Part shown: positions 43,277-52,457 of the stretch, piece after piece
Position numbering within the stretch: position 1 is the first letter of the stretch
How the letters are laid out: each line of letters starts with the position of its first letter
Assembly (NCBI RefSeq): GCF_041261445.1
Contig: NZ_JBGCCU010000002.1
Location: 124,001-188,000 of the forward strand
Direction: 5' to 3'
Length of the DNA stretch: 64,000 bases
Source of the DNA: Catenulispora sp. EB89
Lineage (GTDB): Bacteria > Actinomycetota > Actinomycetes > Streptomycetales > Catenulisporaceae
Translations under genes and position numbers: made by a program
The notes under the pieces: model-generated
Databases searched by the model: none
Seen by the model: only the letters and a program-made list of their open reading frames with translations
What the model was told of the DNA's origin: nothing

Positions 43277-44311
43277 ATGAACCGTGCCGCCCTCGAAGCC
43301 GCCAACGCCGACCTGAACGAGCGCGGGCGCAAGGGCCGCATCGGCTTCTTCGTCTTCATGGCGCTGCTGATGCAGTTGGCCTTCGTGGTCTCCTACACCG
43401 GCGCCATGCACGGTCCGCAGCGTCCGCACCGCATGCCGGTCGGGGTCGTCGCGCCGGCGCAGGTGGTGCAGCAGTTGCAGAAGACCTCCGACCAGTCCGG
43501 GCCGCTGTTCACGCTCAAGCCCCAGGCCAGCCCGGCGGCCGCAGAGGACGCCATCAAGCACCGGCGGGTCCTCGGCGCGTACCTCCCGGCCGCGGTCGGC
43601 AGTACCGACCAGCTGCTGGTGACCACCGCCATCGGCCCGGCGGCGCCGCAGGCGCTGACCATCGCCTTCACGCAGGCCGCGCAAGCTCAGCAGCACACGC
43701 TGCAGGTGAAGGACGTGCTGCCGCCGCATCGGGGCGACGCCGAGGGCCTGGTGCCCTTCTACCTGGTCATCGCCTGGACCGTCGGCGGTTATCTGGCCTC
43801 GACACTGGTCGGCCTGATGGGCGGCATGAAGAGTGCGACGCCGCGGCTGGCGCTGGAGCGGATCGGGATGCTCGCCGTCTACAGCGTGCTCGGGGGTATC
43901 GGCGGCACGCTGATCGTGCACACCATCCTGGGCTTCCTCGGCGGCGGCTGGTGGACGCAGGCCCTGATCGGCATGCTCGTCGTCTTCTCCGTGTCGGTCT
44001 TCGCCAACGGCCTGCAGACCTTCCTCGGGCTGGTCGGCACCGGGATCGTGATCGGCCTGTTCGTAATTCTCGGCAACCCCTCGGGTGCGGGTCCGTGGCC
44101 GCGGAACATGATTCCGGGGTTCTGGCGGGTGATCGGGCCGTGGCTGCCCAACTTCCAGGGCACCAACGCGGTGCGCGGTGTGGCCTACTTCCACTCGCAG
44201 GGGCTCTCGACCGCGCTGTGGCTGTTCGTTGTCTACGCGGCGATCGGCGTGGCGTTGTCACTGGCCGGAGCGGGCCGTGACAACGCGATTCTGCGGATGA
44301 GCGAGCATTAG
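43277..44311 (+). CDS. Membrane protein, YhgE/Pip or ABC-2 permease-like
   Basis: One N-terminal membrane helix (GFFVFMALLMQLAFVVSYTG) precedes an extracytoplasmic domain of about 110 residues (PVGVVAPAQVVQQLQKTSDQ). Five C-terminal helices follow (from FYLVIAWTVGGYLASTLVGL to LWLFVVYAAIGVALSLAG). This topology and the MPVGVV..P motif resemble YhgE/Pip-type or DUF3533 permease-like proteins of 344 residues. No ATPase gene is adjacent. The substrate is unknown. Confidence 0.7.
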   Translation: MNRAALEAANADLNERGRKGRIGFFVFMALLMQLAFVVSYTGAMHGPQRPHRMPVGVVAPAQVVQQLQKTSDQSGPLFTLKPQASPAAAEDAIKHRRVLGAYLPAAVGSTDQLLVTTAIGPAAPQALTIAFTQAAQAQQHTLQVKDVLPPHRGDAEGLVPFYLVIAWTVGGYLASTLVGLMGGMKSATPRLALERIGMLAVYSVLGGIGGTLIVHTILGFLGGGWWTQALIGMLVVFSVSVFANGLQTFLGLVGTGIVIGLFVILGNPSGAGPWPRNMIPGFWRVIGPWLPNFQGTNAVRGVAYFHSQGLSTALWLFVVYAAIGVALSLAGAGRDNAILRMSEH

Positions 44312-44325
44312 AGCACAATCGCGGG

Positions 44326-45339
44326 ATGCGCGACTTCATCCAGGGCCTGCCCAAGGCCGAGCTTCACGTCCACCACGTCGGATCGGCCTCGCCGCGCGTC
44401 GTCGCCGACCTCGCCGCCCGCTACGAAGGCGCGACCGACGTGCCGGCCGATCCGGAGCGGCTGGCCGAGTACTTCACCTTCACCGACTTCCGGCACTTCA
44501 TCGAGCTGTACCTGAACGTCGTGGACCTGATCCGCACGCCCGAGGACATCAGGGACCTGACCTACGGCGTGGCCCGCGACATGGCGGCGCAGAACATCCG
44601 GTACGCCGAGCTGACCTGCACGCCGCGCTCGCACCTGCGGCGCGGCATCGACGGGGCGGCGTACCTGGAGGCGATCGAGGACGCGCGGGTGGCGGCGCAC
44701 CGCGACTTCGGCCTCAGCCTGAAGTGGGTCTTCGACATCCCCGGCGAGTCCGGGCTGGAGGCCGCCGAGGACACCATCGCGCTGATCGAGGCCCGGCAGC
44801 CCGAGGCGCTGGTCGGGTTCGGGCTCGGCGGGCCGGAGATCGGCGTGCCGCGGCCGCAGTTCGCGCCGTACTTCGAGCGCGCGCTGGCCCTCGGGCTGCA
44901 CAGCGTGCCGCACGCCGGGGAGTCCACCGGGCCGGAGACCGTCTGGGACGCGCTGCGGCACCTGAAGGCCGAGCGCATCGGCCACGGGACCTCGCTGGTA
45001 CAGGACCCGGAGCTGATCGAGTACCTCGGCGAGCACCGGATCCCGATCGAGGTCTGCCCGACCTCCAACATCGCCACCGGCGTGGTGAAGGACCTGGACC
45101 TGCACCCGATCCGGCAGATGGTGGACGCCGGCCTCGTGGTCACGGTGAACAGCGACGACCCGCCGATGTTCGGCACCGATCTGAACCACGAGTACGAGGT
45201 CGCCGCCAAGCTCCTGGGCCTGGACGAGCGCGGCGTCGCCGAGCTGGCGAAGAACGCCGTCGAGGCCTCGTACCTGGACCCCGCCGGCAAGGCCGCGCTG
45301 GCCGCGGAGATCGACGCGTACACCGCCCAGGCGCGATGA
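44326..45339 (+). CDS. Adenosine deaminase family protein, probably 6-aminodeoxyfutalosine deaminase
   Basis: This is a 337-residue metal-dependent hydrolase. AELHVHHVGS supplies the first metal His pair, SVPHAGESTGPETVWDAL the third His and catalytic residues, RIGHGTSL the His, and VNSDDPPMF the Asp pair. True adenosine deaminases have LHxHxxG followed by GDE; here GFGLGGPEIG replaces it. This variant matches what I recall of SCO5662 of S. coelicolor, an aminodeoxyfutalosine deaminase of the futalosine menaquinone route. A CACAAT box ends 5 bases before the ATG, so it may be leaderless. Adenosine deamination remains possible. Confidence 0.8.
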   Translation: MRDFIQGLPKAELHVHHVGSASPRVVADLAARYEGATDVPADPERLAEYFTFTDFRHFIELYLNVVDLIRTPEDIRDLTYGVARDMAAQNIRYAELTCTPRSHLRRGIDGAAYLEAIEDARVAAHRDFGLSLKWVFDIPGESGLEAAEDTIALIEARQPEALVGFGLGGPEIGVPRPQFAPYFERALALGLHSVPHAGESTGPETVWDALRHLKAERIGHGTSLVQDPELIEYLGEHRIPIEVCPTSNIATGVVKDLDLHPIRQMVDAGLVVTVNSDDPPMFGTDLNHEYEVAAKLLGLDERGVAELAKNAVEASYLDPAGKAALAAEIDAYTAQAR

Positions 45340-45379
45340 TCGGGAATGGCAACGCCCGCACGACAAGTTGGGAACACGC

Positions 45380-45769
45380 ATGACGCTTGAGATCTCGGAC
45401 AAGGCCCGCGCCCTGCTGGAGAAGCCGGTCCTGGTGGACCTGGCCACCGTCCGCCCCGACGGCTCCCCCCAGGTGAACCCGATGTGGTTCAAGTGGGACG
45501 GCGAGCTGCTGTGGTTCACGCACACGAAGAACCGCCAGAAGTACAAGAACATCGCCCACGAGCCGCGGGTGTCGATCTCGATCATGGATCCGGACGACAA
45601 GTACGAGTACCTCGAGGTCCGTGGCGTGGTCGAGGTCGTCGAGGCCGACCCCGAGGCCACGATGTACCAGACGCTGTCGGAGTGGTACGACGGCAAGGCG
45701 ATCGTCCCCGGCGACGCGAAGGACCGCGTGAAGATCGGCGTGCGGCCGACGAAGCTCTCCGGGCACTGA
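45380..45769 (+). CDS. PPOX-class F420/FMN-dependent protein
   Basis: This is a 129-residue split-barrel flavoprotein. LVDLATVRPDGSPQVNPMWF, LLWFTHTKNRQKYKN and VSISIMDPDDKYEYLEVRG are the PPOX-class signatures, and the family in actinobacteria commonly uses F420. I start at ATG 45380; an in-frame TTG four codons upstream is possible. The substrate is unknown. It follows the deaminase by 40 bases and ends at a strong terminator. Confidence 0.85.
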   Translation: MTLEISDKARALLEKPVLVDLATVRPDGSPQVNPMWFKWDGELLWFTHTKNRQKYKNIAHEPRVSISIMDPDDKYEYLEVRGVVEVVEADPEATMYQTLSEWYDGKAIVPGDAKDRVKIGVRPTKLSGH

Positions 45770-45785
45770 GAAGGTAGAAAGCATC

Positions 45786-45825
45786 CGGCCCGGTTCGGCG
45801 AGCGATCGCCGGGCCGGGCCGTTTT
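45786..45825 (+). terminator. Rho-independent terminator after the PPOX gene
   Basis: A 16-bp stem from CGGCCCGG..CGGCGA (45786-45801) and TCGCCG..CCGGGCCG (45806-45821), with two G-U pairs and a 4-base loop, is followed directly by TTTT (45822-45825). It lies 17 bases past the stop. Confidence 0.88.
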
Positions 45826-45859
45826 CGCGCCACCTGAAACAGCCGCCTGAACCACTCGC

Positions 45860-47176
45860 CTAAAGCAGCTGCACCGACTCCGCATAGTGGCAAGCCGCCT
45901 TGTGCACCGCGTCATCGCTCGTCGCCATCCCGCCGGGACCGCGCCCGACCAGCAACGGTTCCTCGTCGACGCACTTGCGCTGCTGCTCGGAGGTCAGCGT
46001 CAGGAACTTCGGGCAGCGGGTCCGGAACCGGCAGCCCGAAGGCGGGTTCGCCGGCGAGGGCACGTCGCCCTGCAGCAGGATGCGCTGGCGGGTCCGCTCG
46101 CGCCGGGGGTCCGGAATGGGGATCGCGGAGATCAGCGCCTGCGTGTAAGGGTGCTGCGGATGGTCGAAGAGCTGGTCCCGGGGGCCGAGCTCGACGATCT
46201 TGCCCAGGTACATCACCGCCACCCGGTCGGCGATGTGCCGCACCACCGACAGGTCGTGCGCGACGAACAGGTAGGCCAGGCCCAGCTCGTCCTGCAGCTC
46301 CTCCAGCAGGTTGATCACGCCGGCCTGGATCGAGACGTCCAGCGCCGACACCGGCTCGTCCAGCACCAGCAGCTTCGGCCGCAGCGCCAGCGCGCGGGCG
46401 ATGCCGATGCGCTGCCGCTGGCCGCCGGAGAACTCGTGCGGATAGCGGTTGCCGTGCTCCGGCTTCAGGCCGACGGTCGCCATCAGCTCCTCGACCTTCT
46501 TGCGGCCGACGCCCTTGTCGCCGTAGAGGCCGTGGATGCGCAGCGGCTCGGCGATGATCTCGTTCACCGTGATGCGCGGGTCCAGGGAGGCGAACGGGTC
46601 CTGGAAGACCAGCTGCATGTCGCGGCGCAGGCGGCGCAGGTCGTTCTTGCCGACGGTGGTCAGGTCCACGCCGTCGAACACCACCTGGCCGCTGGTGGCC
46701 GGCTGCAGGTGCAGCACCGCGCGGGAGGTCGTGGACTTGCCGCAGCCGGACTCGCCGACCAGGCCCAGGGTCTCGCCGGGGGCGATCTCGAAGGAGATGC
46801 CCGAGACCGCCTGCACCACTCCGACCTGCTTGCGGAACAGGCCGCTGGAGCGGATCGGGAACTCCTTGACCAGGTTCTTCACCGTCAGCAGCGGGGCCGC
46901 GGCGGCGGTCGGGGCAGCCGTCGGGGCGCCGGAAGCCACCGGGGTGCCGGCAACCGGAGCGCCGGAGTCCGCAGGGACCGTGGGGTCAGCGGGCACCGTG
47001 GGGTCAGCGGCAGCCCGGGCATCGGCAGCCGGGCTGCCGGAGTCGGCCGAGTCAGCCGAATCAGCCGAATCAGCTGGCACGGCCGCAGCGGCGGAACCGG
47101 CCGAGTCCGCGGGAACAGCCGAGTCGCCGGAGTCGGCCGGCTCCGCGGGGTCGGCGGGCGTCGGGGTGGTGGTCAC
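45860..47176 (-). CDS. oppF: Oligopeptide ABC transporter ATP-binding protein OppF
   Basis: This is the second ATPase of the peptide importer, 438 residues. Walker A GLVGESGCGKST, signature EFSGGQRQRIG, Walker B LLVLDEPVSALD and the switch His in VAHDLSVVRH are present, followed by the OppF C-terminal SGCRFRTRCPKF motif with its Cys residues. The first 95 residues are an unusual Ala, Asp, Ser and Pro-rich extension with PADSAxSA-like repeats, not part of the normal domain. The GTG start overlaps the oppD stop (GTGA). Confidence 0.92.
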   Translation of the reverse strand: MTTTPTPADPAEPADSGDSAVPADSAGSAAAAVPADSADSADSADSGSPAADARAAADPTVPADPTVPADSGAPVAGTPVASGAPTAAPTAAAAPLLTVKNLVKEFPIRSSGLFRKQVGVVQAVSGISFEIAPGETLGLVGESGCGKSTTSRAVLHLQPATSGQVVFDGVDLTTVGKNDLRRLRRDMQLVFQDPFASLDPRITVNEIIAEPLRIHGLYGDKGVGRKKVEELMATVGLKPEHGNRYPHEFSGGQRQRIGIARALALRPKLLVLDEPVSALDVSIQAGVINLLEELQDELGLAYLFVAHDLSVVRHIADRVAVMYLGKIVELGPRDQLFDHPQHPYTQALISAIPIPDPRRERTRQRILLQGDVPSPANPPSGCRFRTRCPKFLTLTSEQQRKCVDEEPLLVGRGPGGMATSDDAVHKAACHYAESVQLL

Positions 47177-48318
47177 TGCGCGGCTCCGCTCTGCGGGTGC
47201 GGGTCGTCCGGGTGCGTATCGGCCGGGGCCGGGGCCGTGTCGGGCCGCTCGCCCGGCGCGGCGTTCGGGTCGGTGCTGAAGATGTCCATCGCGCCCTCGT
47301 GCGTCAGCAGGTCCGAGTGGTGGCAGGCGGCCTCGTGGTCGGCGCCGAGCGCCGGGAGCAGGGCCGGCTCGCTCTCCAGGCAGATGTCGGTCCGCAGCGG
47401 GCAGCGCGGGGCGAAGGGGCAGCCGGGCGGCAGGTTCACCACCGAGGGCGGGGTGCCCGGGATCGGGGTCAGCTTCTCCTGGGAGCGCTGGTCCAGCCGG
47501 GGCAGGGAGCCCAGCAGGCCCACGGTGTACGGCATGCGCGGGTGGTAGTAGATGCCGTCGATGGGGCCGATCTCGACCGGCTTGCCGGCGTACATCACCA
47601 GCACCCGGTCGGCCTGGCCGGCGACCACGCCCAGGTCGTGGGTGATCAGCACCATGGCGGCGCCGGTCTCCTTCTGCGCCGCCCGCAGCGCCTCCAGCAC
47701 CTGCGCCTGGACCGTCACGTCCAGTGCGGTGGTCGGCTCGTCGGCGATGATCACGTCCGGGTCGTTGGCCATCGCGATCGCGATCACCACGCGCTGCCGC
47801 ATGCCGCCGGAGAACTCGTGCGGGTACTGGTCGATCCGCTTTTCCGGGGAGGGGATGCCGACGATCTCCAGCAGCTCCATGGCGCGCTTGCGCGCCACGT
47901 CCTTGGAGACGTCGTTGTGCGCCAGCACCGCCTCGGACAGCTGCCAGCCGATCTTGTAGACCGGGTTGAGCGAGGTCATCGGGTCCTGGAAGATCATCGC
48001 GATCTTCTTGCCCCGGACCTCGGTCATCTCCTTCTCGGTGAGCCCGAGCAGCTCCCGGTCCCGGAACAGCACCGAGCCGGTGATCCGCGCGGTCTTGGGC
48101 AGCAGCCCCATGACCGCCATCGAGGTCACCGACTTGCCCGAGCCGGACTCGCCGACGATGCCCAGCACCTCGCCGGCGTGCAGGTCGTAGGAGACCCCGC
48201 GCACGGCCTTGACCAGTCCGTCGTCGCCGGGGAACGTGACGGTCAGGTCCCGGACCGACAGCACGGTGTCGGCGGCCGGGACCGTGCCGGCCGGGAACCC
48301 GGTGTTCTCTGGTGTCAT
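47173..48318 (-). CDS. oppD: Oligopeptide ABC transporter ATP-binding protein OppD
   Basis: This 381-residue ATPase shows Walker A GIVGESGSGKSVTS, Q-loop MIFQDPMTSLNP, signature EFSGGMRQR, Walker B VIIADEPTTALDV, switch LITHDLGVV and the OppD C-terminal PPGCPFAPRCP motif. The last 40 residues are Pro/Asp/His-rich. The ATG overlaps the oppC stop (ATGA), so C, D and F are translationally coupled. Confidence 0.94.
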   Translation of the reverse strand: MTPENTGFPAGTVPAADTVLSVRDLTVTFPGDDGLVKAVRGVSYDLHAGEVLGIVGESGSGKSVTSMAVMGLLPKTARITGSVLFRDRELLGLTEKEMTEVRGKKIAMIFQDPMTSLNPVYKIGWQLSEAVLAHNDVSKDVARKRAMELLEIVGIPSPEKRIDQYPHEFSGGMRQRVVIAIAMANDPDVIIADEPTTALDVTVQAQVLEALRAAQKETGAAMVLITHDLGVVAGQADRVLVMYAGKPVEIGPIDGIYYHPRMPYTVGLLGSLPRLDQRSQEKLTPIPGTPPSVVNLPPGCPFAPRCPLRTDICLESEPALLPALGADHEAACHHSDLLTHEGAMDIFSTDPNAAPGERPDTAPAPADTHPDDPHPQSGAAQ

Positions 48319-49367
48319 GCGCGGGCCTTCGTCTGCGTCGGGTCGAGGGCGTCGCGCAGGCCGTCGCCGATGAAGTTCACGGTCAGCGCGATCAGGATGA
48401 TGAACAGGCCCGGGAAGTAGAACAGCCAGCCCCGGCCGCCGGTGGCCGCGGTCTCGCCGCTGGTGATCAGCGAGCCCAGCGAGATGTCCGGGAACTGCAC
48501 GCCGAAGCCCAGATAGCTCAGCGCCGTCTCGGTCAGCACCGCGGCGGCCACCAGCAGCGTGAACAACACGATGATCGGGCCGGCCACGTTCGGGATGATG
48601 TGCCGGAAGATGATCCGCCGGTCGGTGGCGCCCAGCGCCCGCGCCGCCTCGATGTACTCCTTCTCGCGCACCGAGAGCACCTGGCCGCGCACCACGCGGG
48701 CCGAGCCGGTCCACAGCAGGCCGGCCAGCACCACGGCCAGCAGCGCCCAGTTGTTGCCGAACTTCTTGCCCAGCAGCGCGCCGACGGCCAGCGCCGGGAT
48801 GGTCAGCACCAGGTCGACCAGGCGCATCATCAGGGTGTCGGTGACGCCCCGGTAGAAGCCGGAGACCGCGCCGTAGATCGAGCCGAAGACGGTGCCGGCG
48901 ATCGCCACGGTGAAGGCGATCTTCAGCGACAGCTGGGTGCCGGCCATCACCTGCGCCATGTGGTCGGCGCCGTTGGAGTCGGTGCCGAACGGGTGGCTGA
49001 ACGAGGGCGCCACCGAGAAGTCGTTGGTGAAGTCGTTCGGCCCGTACTTCCACACCACCGGCCCGATGAAGGCGAACAGGATCACCAGGATCAGCACGAA
49101 CAGCGAGGCCACCGCCAGCTTGTGCTGCCGGAACCGGCGCAGCACCAGCTGCCACTGGTTGCGCGCGGCCACCGTGAACTCGTTGTCGGTCGGCTCCGGG
49201 CCCGACTGCAGTATGTCCTCGCCGCCCGGGGTGACGGCGTCTATCATCAGCCCGGGCTGCTGGCCCTGTTCGCCCAGGAACTCGGCGCCCCGGCCGCCGG
49301 GGGTCCCGGGCAGGTCCGGTTCCACCGGCTCGTCGTTGACGTCCCGCGGCGGGATGTTGTCAGCCAC
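48315..49367 (-). CDS. oppC: Oligopeptide ABC transporter permease OppC
   Basis: Six membrane helices follow a 75-residue cytoplasmic N-terminus in this 350-residue permease. [20 protein letters not shown] and the EAA loop [20 protein letters not shown] are typical of OppC/DppC. AGGAGG (49375-49380) lies 7 bases before the GTG at 49367, so I prefer this to the ATG two codons upstream, which abuts the site. oppB ends 11 bases upstream. Confidence 0.93.
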   Translation of the reverse strand: MADNIPPRDVNDEPVEPDLPGTPGGRGAEFLGEQGQQPGLMIDAVTPGGEDILQSGPEPTDNEFTVAARNQWQLVLRRFRQHKLAVASLFVLILVILFAFIGPVVWKYGPNDFTNDFSVAPSFSHPFGTDSNGADHMAQVMAGTQLSLKIAFTVAIAGTVFGSIYGAVSGFYRGVTDTLMMRLVDLVLTIPALAVGALLGKKFGNNWALLAVVLAGLLWTGSARVVRGQVLSVREKEYIEAARALGATDRRIIFRHIIPNVAGPIIVLFTLLVAAAVLTETALSYLGFGVQFPDISLGSLITSGETAATGGRGWLFYFPGLFIILIALTVNFIGDGLRDALDPTQTKARA

Positions 49368-49378
49368 GCTCATCCCTC

Positions 49379-50347
49379 CTAGGACAGCCGGATTCGGGGG
49401 TCGAGGACCGCGTAGAGCAGGTCCGCGATCAGGTTGAAGACGATCACCAGGGTGGCCGAGATCAGCAGCCAGGCCAGCACCGTGTTGGTGTCCTGGGTCT
49501 GGATGCCGTTGATGAACATCGTGCCCAGGCCCTGCCACTGGAAGATGCGCTCGGTGATCACCGTGCCGCCCATGATCGCCGCGACGTCCAGCGTCACCTG
49601 CGTGGTCATCGGGATCAGCGCGGTGCGCAGGCCGTGCCGCACCATGACCCGGCGCGGGGACAGGCCCTTGGCCCGGGCCAGCCGCATGTAGTCGCTGTTC
49701 AGCACGTCCAGCATCGACGCGCGCTGGAACCGGGCCCAGGTGGCGTACGAGCTCAGCGCCAGGGTGATGGTCGGCAGCAGCAGGAAGCCGAACCAGGACC
49801 CGACCCCGCCCCACTGCCCGCCGGGCGGGCCCAGGGTCTTGATGCTGGTGCCCAGCGAGTTGTTGATGTCGGTGGCCCAGATCTTCAGCAGGATCGCGAA
49901 CCAGAACACCGGCAGCGACAGGAAGAAGAACCCGATCAGGGTCGCGACGTAGTCGGTGATGCTGTACTGCTTCATCGCGGTGATCACGCCGACGATCACG
50001 GCCAGGATCAGCGCGATGATGATCGCGCAGATCACCAGCCGGAAGGTGACCCAGACCCGGCGGCTCAGCTCGGCGTTGATGTCGAACGCCGACCCCTGCA
50101 CCGAGGGCCCGAAGTTCCCGTGGATCACCAGGTTCTTGATCCAGTTCCAGTACTGGACCAGCAGCCCGTGGTTCAGCCCGAGCGCCTTCTCGCGCGCGGC
50201 GATCTCGGCCGGCGCCGGCGGCGGGTTCTTCGCCTTGAAGTCGCCCAGCGGGTCCGCACCCCAGGCGACCAGCAGGAAGACCAGGAACGTGGACAGGATC
50301 AGGATCGGGATCGACACCAGCAGTCGGCGGATGGTGAAGGCGAGCAT
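49379..50347 (-). CDS. oppB: Oligopeptide ABC transporter permease OppB
   Basis: Six membrane helices are predicted in 322 residues: MLAFTIRRLLVSIPILILST at the start, LRLARAKGLSPRRVMVRHGL-like EAA loop (YMRLARAKGLSPRRVMVRHG), and VDLLYAVLDPRIRLS-like end. The periplasmic loop between helices 1 and 2 is long, as in OppB. The frame is open 13 codons further; ATG 50347 fits family N-termini. It follows the substrate-binding protein gene after 283 bases that hold a hairpin and a possible small ORF. Confidence 0.93.
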   Translation of the reverse strand: MLAFTIRRLLVSIPILILSTFLVFLLVAWGADPLGDFKAKNPPPAPAEIAAREKALGLNHGLLVQYWNWIKNLVIHGNFGPSVQGSAFDINAELSRRVWVTFRLVICAIIIALILAVIVGVITAMKQYSITDYVATLIGFFFLSLPVFWFAILLKIWATDINNSLGTSIKTLGPPGGQWGGVGSWFGFLLLPTITLALSSYATWARFQRASMLDVLNSDYMRLARAKGLSPRRVMVRHGLRTALIPMTTQVTLDVAAIMGGTVITERIFQWQGLGTMFINGIQTQDTNTVLAWLLISATLVIVFNLIADLLYAVLDPRIRLS

Positions 50348-50364
50348 CTTTCGGGCCTTCTTCG

Positions 50365-50478
50365 TTAAGAGGGTGGAAAGTGACAATTCGCGGCGCGAAA
50401 CGGCCTATGAGCGGCGCCTGGCGTCGCCAGGTGGCCCTTACAGCCAACCAGGATGCGGCGGACCACCTGTCTAGCCAT
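50365..50478 (-). CDS. Putative 37-residue ORF between oppA and oppB
   Basis: An ATG at 50478 has AGGAG 4 bases upstream and opens a 37-codon frame ending 17 bases before oppB. The start reads MARQVVRRILVG, resembling the first residues of OppB-type permeases, and then turns non-hydrophobic. It could be a translated leader that couples oppB to upstream translation, a decayed oppB N-terminus, or chance. Confidence 0.3.
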   Translation of the reverse strand: MARQVVRRILVGCKGHLATPGAAHRPFRAANCHFPPS

Positions 50479-50592
50479 GCTTGCTCCTAGACCGTTTCGC
50501 TAGTTCTCGACGTTTGCTGGCGTTCCGTGTGCCGCAAATCGCCACTCTCCACCCTCTAGAGCGGACGGGACCGTACCTGCGCCGGCAGGGAG

Positions 50593-50619
50593 GCCGGGCG
50601 CACGCTAGGCGCGCCCGGC
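50593..50619 (-). terminator. Intercistronic hairpin after oppA
   Basis: GCCGGGCGC (50593-50601) pairs perfectly with GCGCCCGGC (50611-50619) around a 9-base loop, 12 bases past the oppA stop. No U-run follows. Such hairpins after binding-protein genes commonly reduce expression of the downstream permeases or protect the upstream mRNA. Confidence 0.6.
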
Positions 50620-50630
50620 GGTACTCCTGA

Positions 50631-52430
50631 CTACTTCTCGCCCCACTGCGCGATGTTGTACGTCGGCCCGATCTGCGTCGGGTTGTCGCGCACGTTGCCC
50701 AGGGTGTTCTTGTACGCGATCATCGTCGGCTTCTGGTACAGCGGGAGCGTGTACGCGTCCTTGGTGATCTGCGCGTCGGCCTCGTTCAGGTCCTTCTCGC
50801 GGGCCGTCTGGTCGGGGTTGACCGTGGCGTCGGCCAGCCACTTGTCCACGTTGGCGTTGCTGTAGTACCCGTAGTTGCTCTGCGGGTTGCCCTGCGTCGT
50901 GGTGGTGTACAGGGGCTGGTTCGCCGAGTTCGGGAACGGGGTGTCCACCCAGGCGAAGACGATGATGTCGTACTGGTGCTGGGCGTCGGCCTGGGTCAGC
51001 GTCTTGCCCAGGGCGTCGGTGGAGCTGACGTTGACCGTGATCCCGAGCTGCTTCATGGCCTGCGCGAACAGGTTGCAGGTGTCCTGGCGCAGCTGGTTGC
51101 CGACGGTGTAGCGCATGCTGAACGCCGGGACGGCCTTGCCGGTCGGGTCGACCAGCGCGGTGCCCACGCCCTTGTACCCGGCCGAGGTCAGGAGCTGCTT
51201 GGCCTTGTTCAGGTCGCCGGACTCCGGGTACATCGCGGACGTGTTGTCCTGGTAGCCGGGCTGGCCGGGCACCACCATGCGGTTGTTCAGCACGGCCGCG
51301 TCGTTGTCGAACTGCTTGATGGTCCGGTTCAGCAGGCCCAGCCGGTCGAAGGCGGTGAACATCGCCTGGCGCAGCGCGACCTTGGCCGGCTCGGTCTGGT
51401 CGGCGTTGGCCGGGCCGCCGAAGGCGGTGTTGCGCAGGTTCAGGTCGATGTGCTCCCAGACCAGGCCCTGGTTGATGTGGTAGTCCACGCCGGAGATGCT
51501 CTTGACCCGGTTCACCAGGTCCAGCTGCGGCTGCGGGTAGATGCCGTCCACCTCGCCGTTGGCCAGCGCGGTCGGCTCCTGCGAGGAGTCGGTGATCGCG
51601 CGGAAGTCGACCTCGTCCAGGTTGGCCGGCTTGCCGTAGTACTGCGGGTTCTTGATCGTCTTGATCAGGCTCTTGTCGGCCGAGACGCCGCCGGGGGCGA
51701 TCTCGAACGGGCCGCCGGAGACGGTCGGCGGGTTGGCGTCCAGCCAGGTGAAGGAGGCCGCGACGTCGCCGTGCTGCTTGGCGATGTGCGAGGGCAGGAT
51801 CGAGGTGAACAGGCTCTTCCAGTCCGAGAACGGCTTGTCCTGCTTGAAGGTGACGGTCACCGTCTTGCCGTTGTTGCTGCCCGCCACCGAGGCCACGTCG
51901 CTGTAGCCGGTGGTGCTGGCCACGTCGACGTTCGGGTTGGTGCCGTTCTGCGCCTGCCACAGGTAGATGAAGTCGTCGGCGGTGATCTCGGTGCCGTCGG
52001 ACCACTTCGCGTTCGGCTGGATCTGGTAGACGATCTTCTGCGGCGTGGTCGCGGTGCCGTTGGTGACGACCGGGTCGCCGGCCATCAGGTCGGCGTTCAG
52101 CACCAGCGAGTAGTCCGGCTGCGGGACGTAGACGTCCGGGTAGATGCCGTTGGTGGTCTGCGCGTAGTCGAACGTGTTGCCCAGGGAGGTGAGCGGGTTC
52201 CAGTCCTGGACCGTCTTCTCGATGGTCCAGGTGATCTTCCCGCCCGGTTTCACGGTCGCGACGTTGACCGAGTTGCGCTGTGCGATGGGGGTTCCGGTGC
52301 CCGAACCCGAACTCGTCCCGGAGTTCGATCCTCCGCTGCTCTTGCTGCTGCTGCACGCGGTGGCGGCCAACGCCACCGCTGCCGCGATCGCCCCGGTCTG
52401 CAGCGCGAGTGTCCTCCTGCTGACGCCCAT
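50631..52430 (-). CDS. oppA: Peptide ABC transporter substrate-binding lipoprotein
   Basis: This is a 599-residue SBP family 5 protein. The N-terminus RRTLALQTGAIAAAVALAAT, ending ATAC at the lipobox Cys, is a lipoprotein signal. A Ser/Gly linker follows, then the mature domain with QIQPNAKWSDGTEITADDFI, the classic DppA/OppA segment, and a C-terminal LPLYQKPTMIAYKN. It captures peptides outside the membrane for OppBCDF. GGAGG lies 6 bases before the ATG at 52430. It is the first gene of the operon. Confidence 0.93.
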   Translation of the reverse strand: MGVSRRTLALQTGAIAAAVALAATACSSSKSSGGSNSGTSSGSGTGTPIAQRNSVNVATVKPGGKITWTIEKTVQDWNPLTSLGNTFDYAQTTNGIYPDVYVPQPDYSLVLNADLMAGDPVVTNGTATTPQKIVYQIQPNAKWSDGTEITADDFIYLWQAQNGTNPNVDVASTTGYSDVASVAGSNNGKTVTVTFKQDKPFSDWKSLFTSILPSHIAKQHGDVAASFTWLDANPPTVSGGPFEIAPGGVSADKSLIKTIKNPQYYGKPANLDEVDFRAITDSSQEPTALANGEVDGIYPQPQLDLVNRVKSISGVDYHINQGLVWEHIDLNLRNTAFGGPANADQTEPAKVALRQAMFTAFDRLGLLNRTIKQFDNDAAVLNNRMVVPGQPGYQDNTSAMYPESGDLNKAKQLLTSAGYKGVGTALVDPTGKAVPAFSMRYTVGNQLRQDTCNLFAQAMKQLGITVNVSSTDALGKTLTQADAQHQYDIIVFAWVDTPFPNSANQPLYTTTTQGNPQSNYGYYSNANVDKWLADATVNPDQTAREKDLNEADAQITKDAYTLPLYQKPTMIAYKNTLGNVRDNPTQIGPTYNIAQWGEK

Positions 52431-52457
52431 CTTTCTCCTCCTGTCGGGACACACGAT

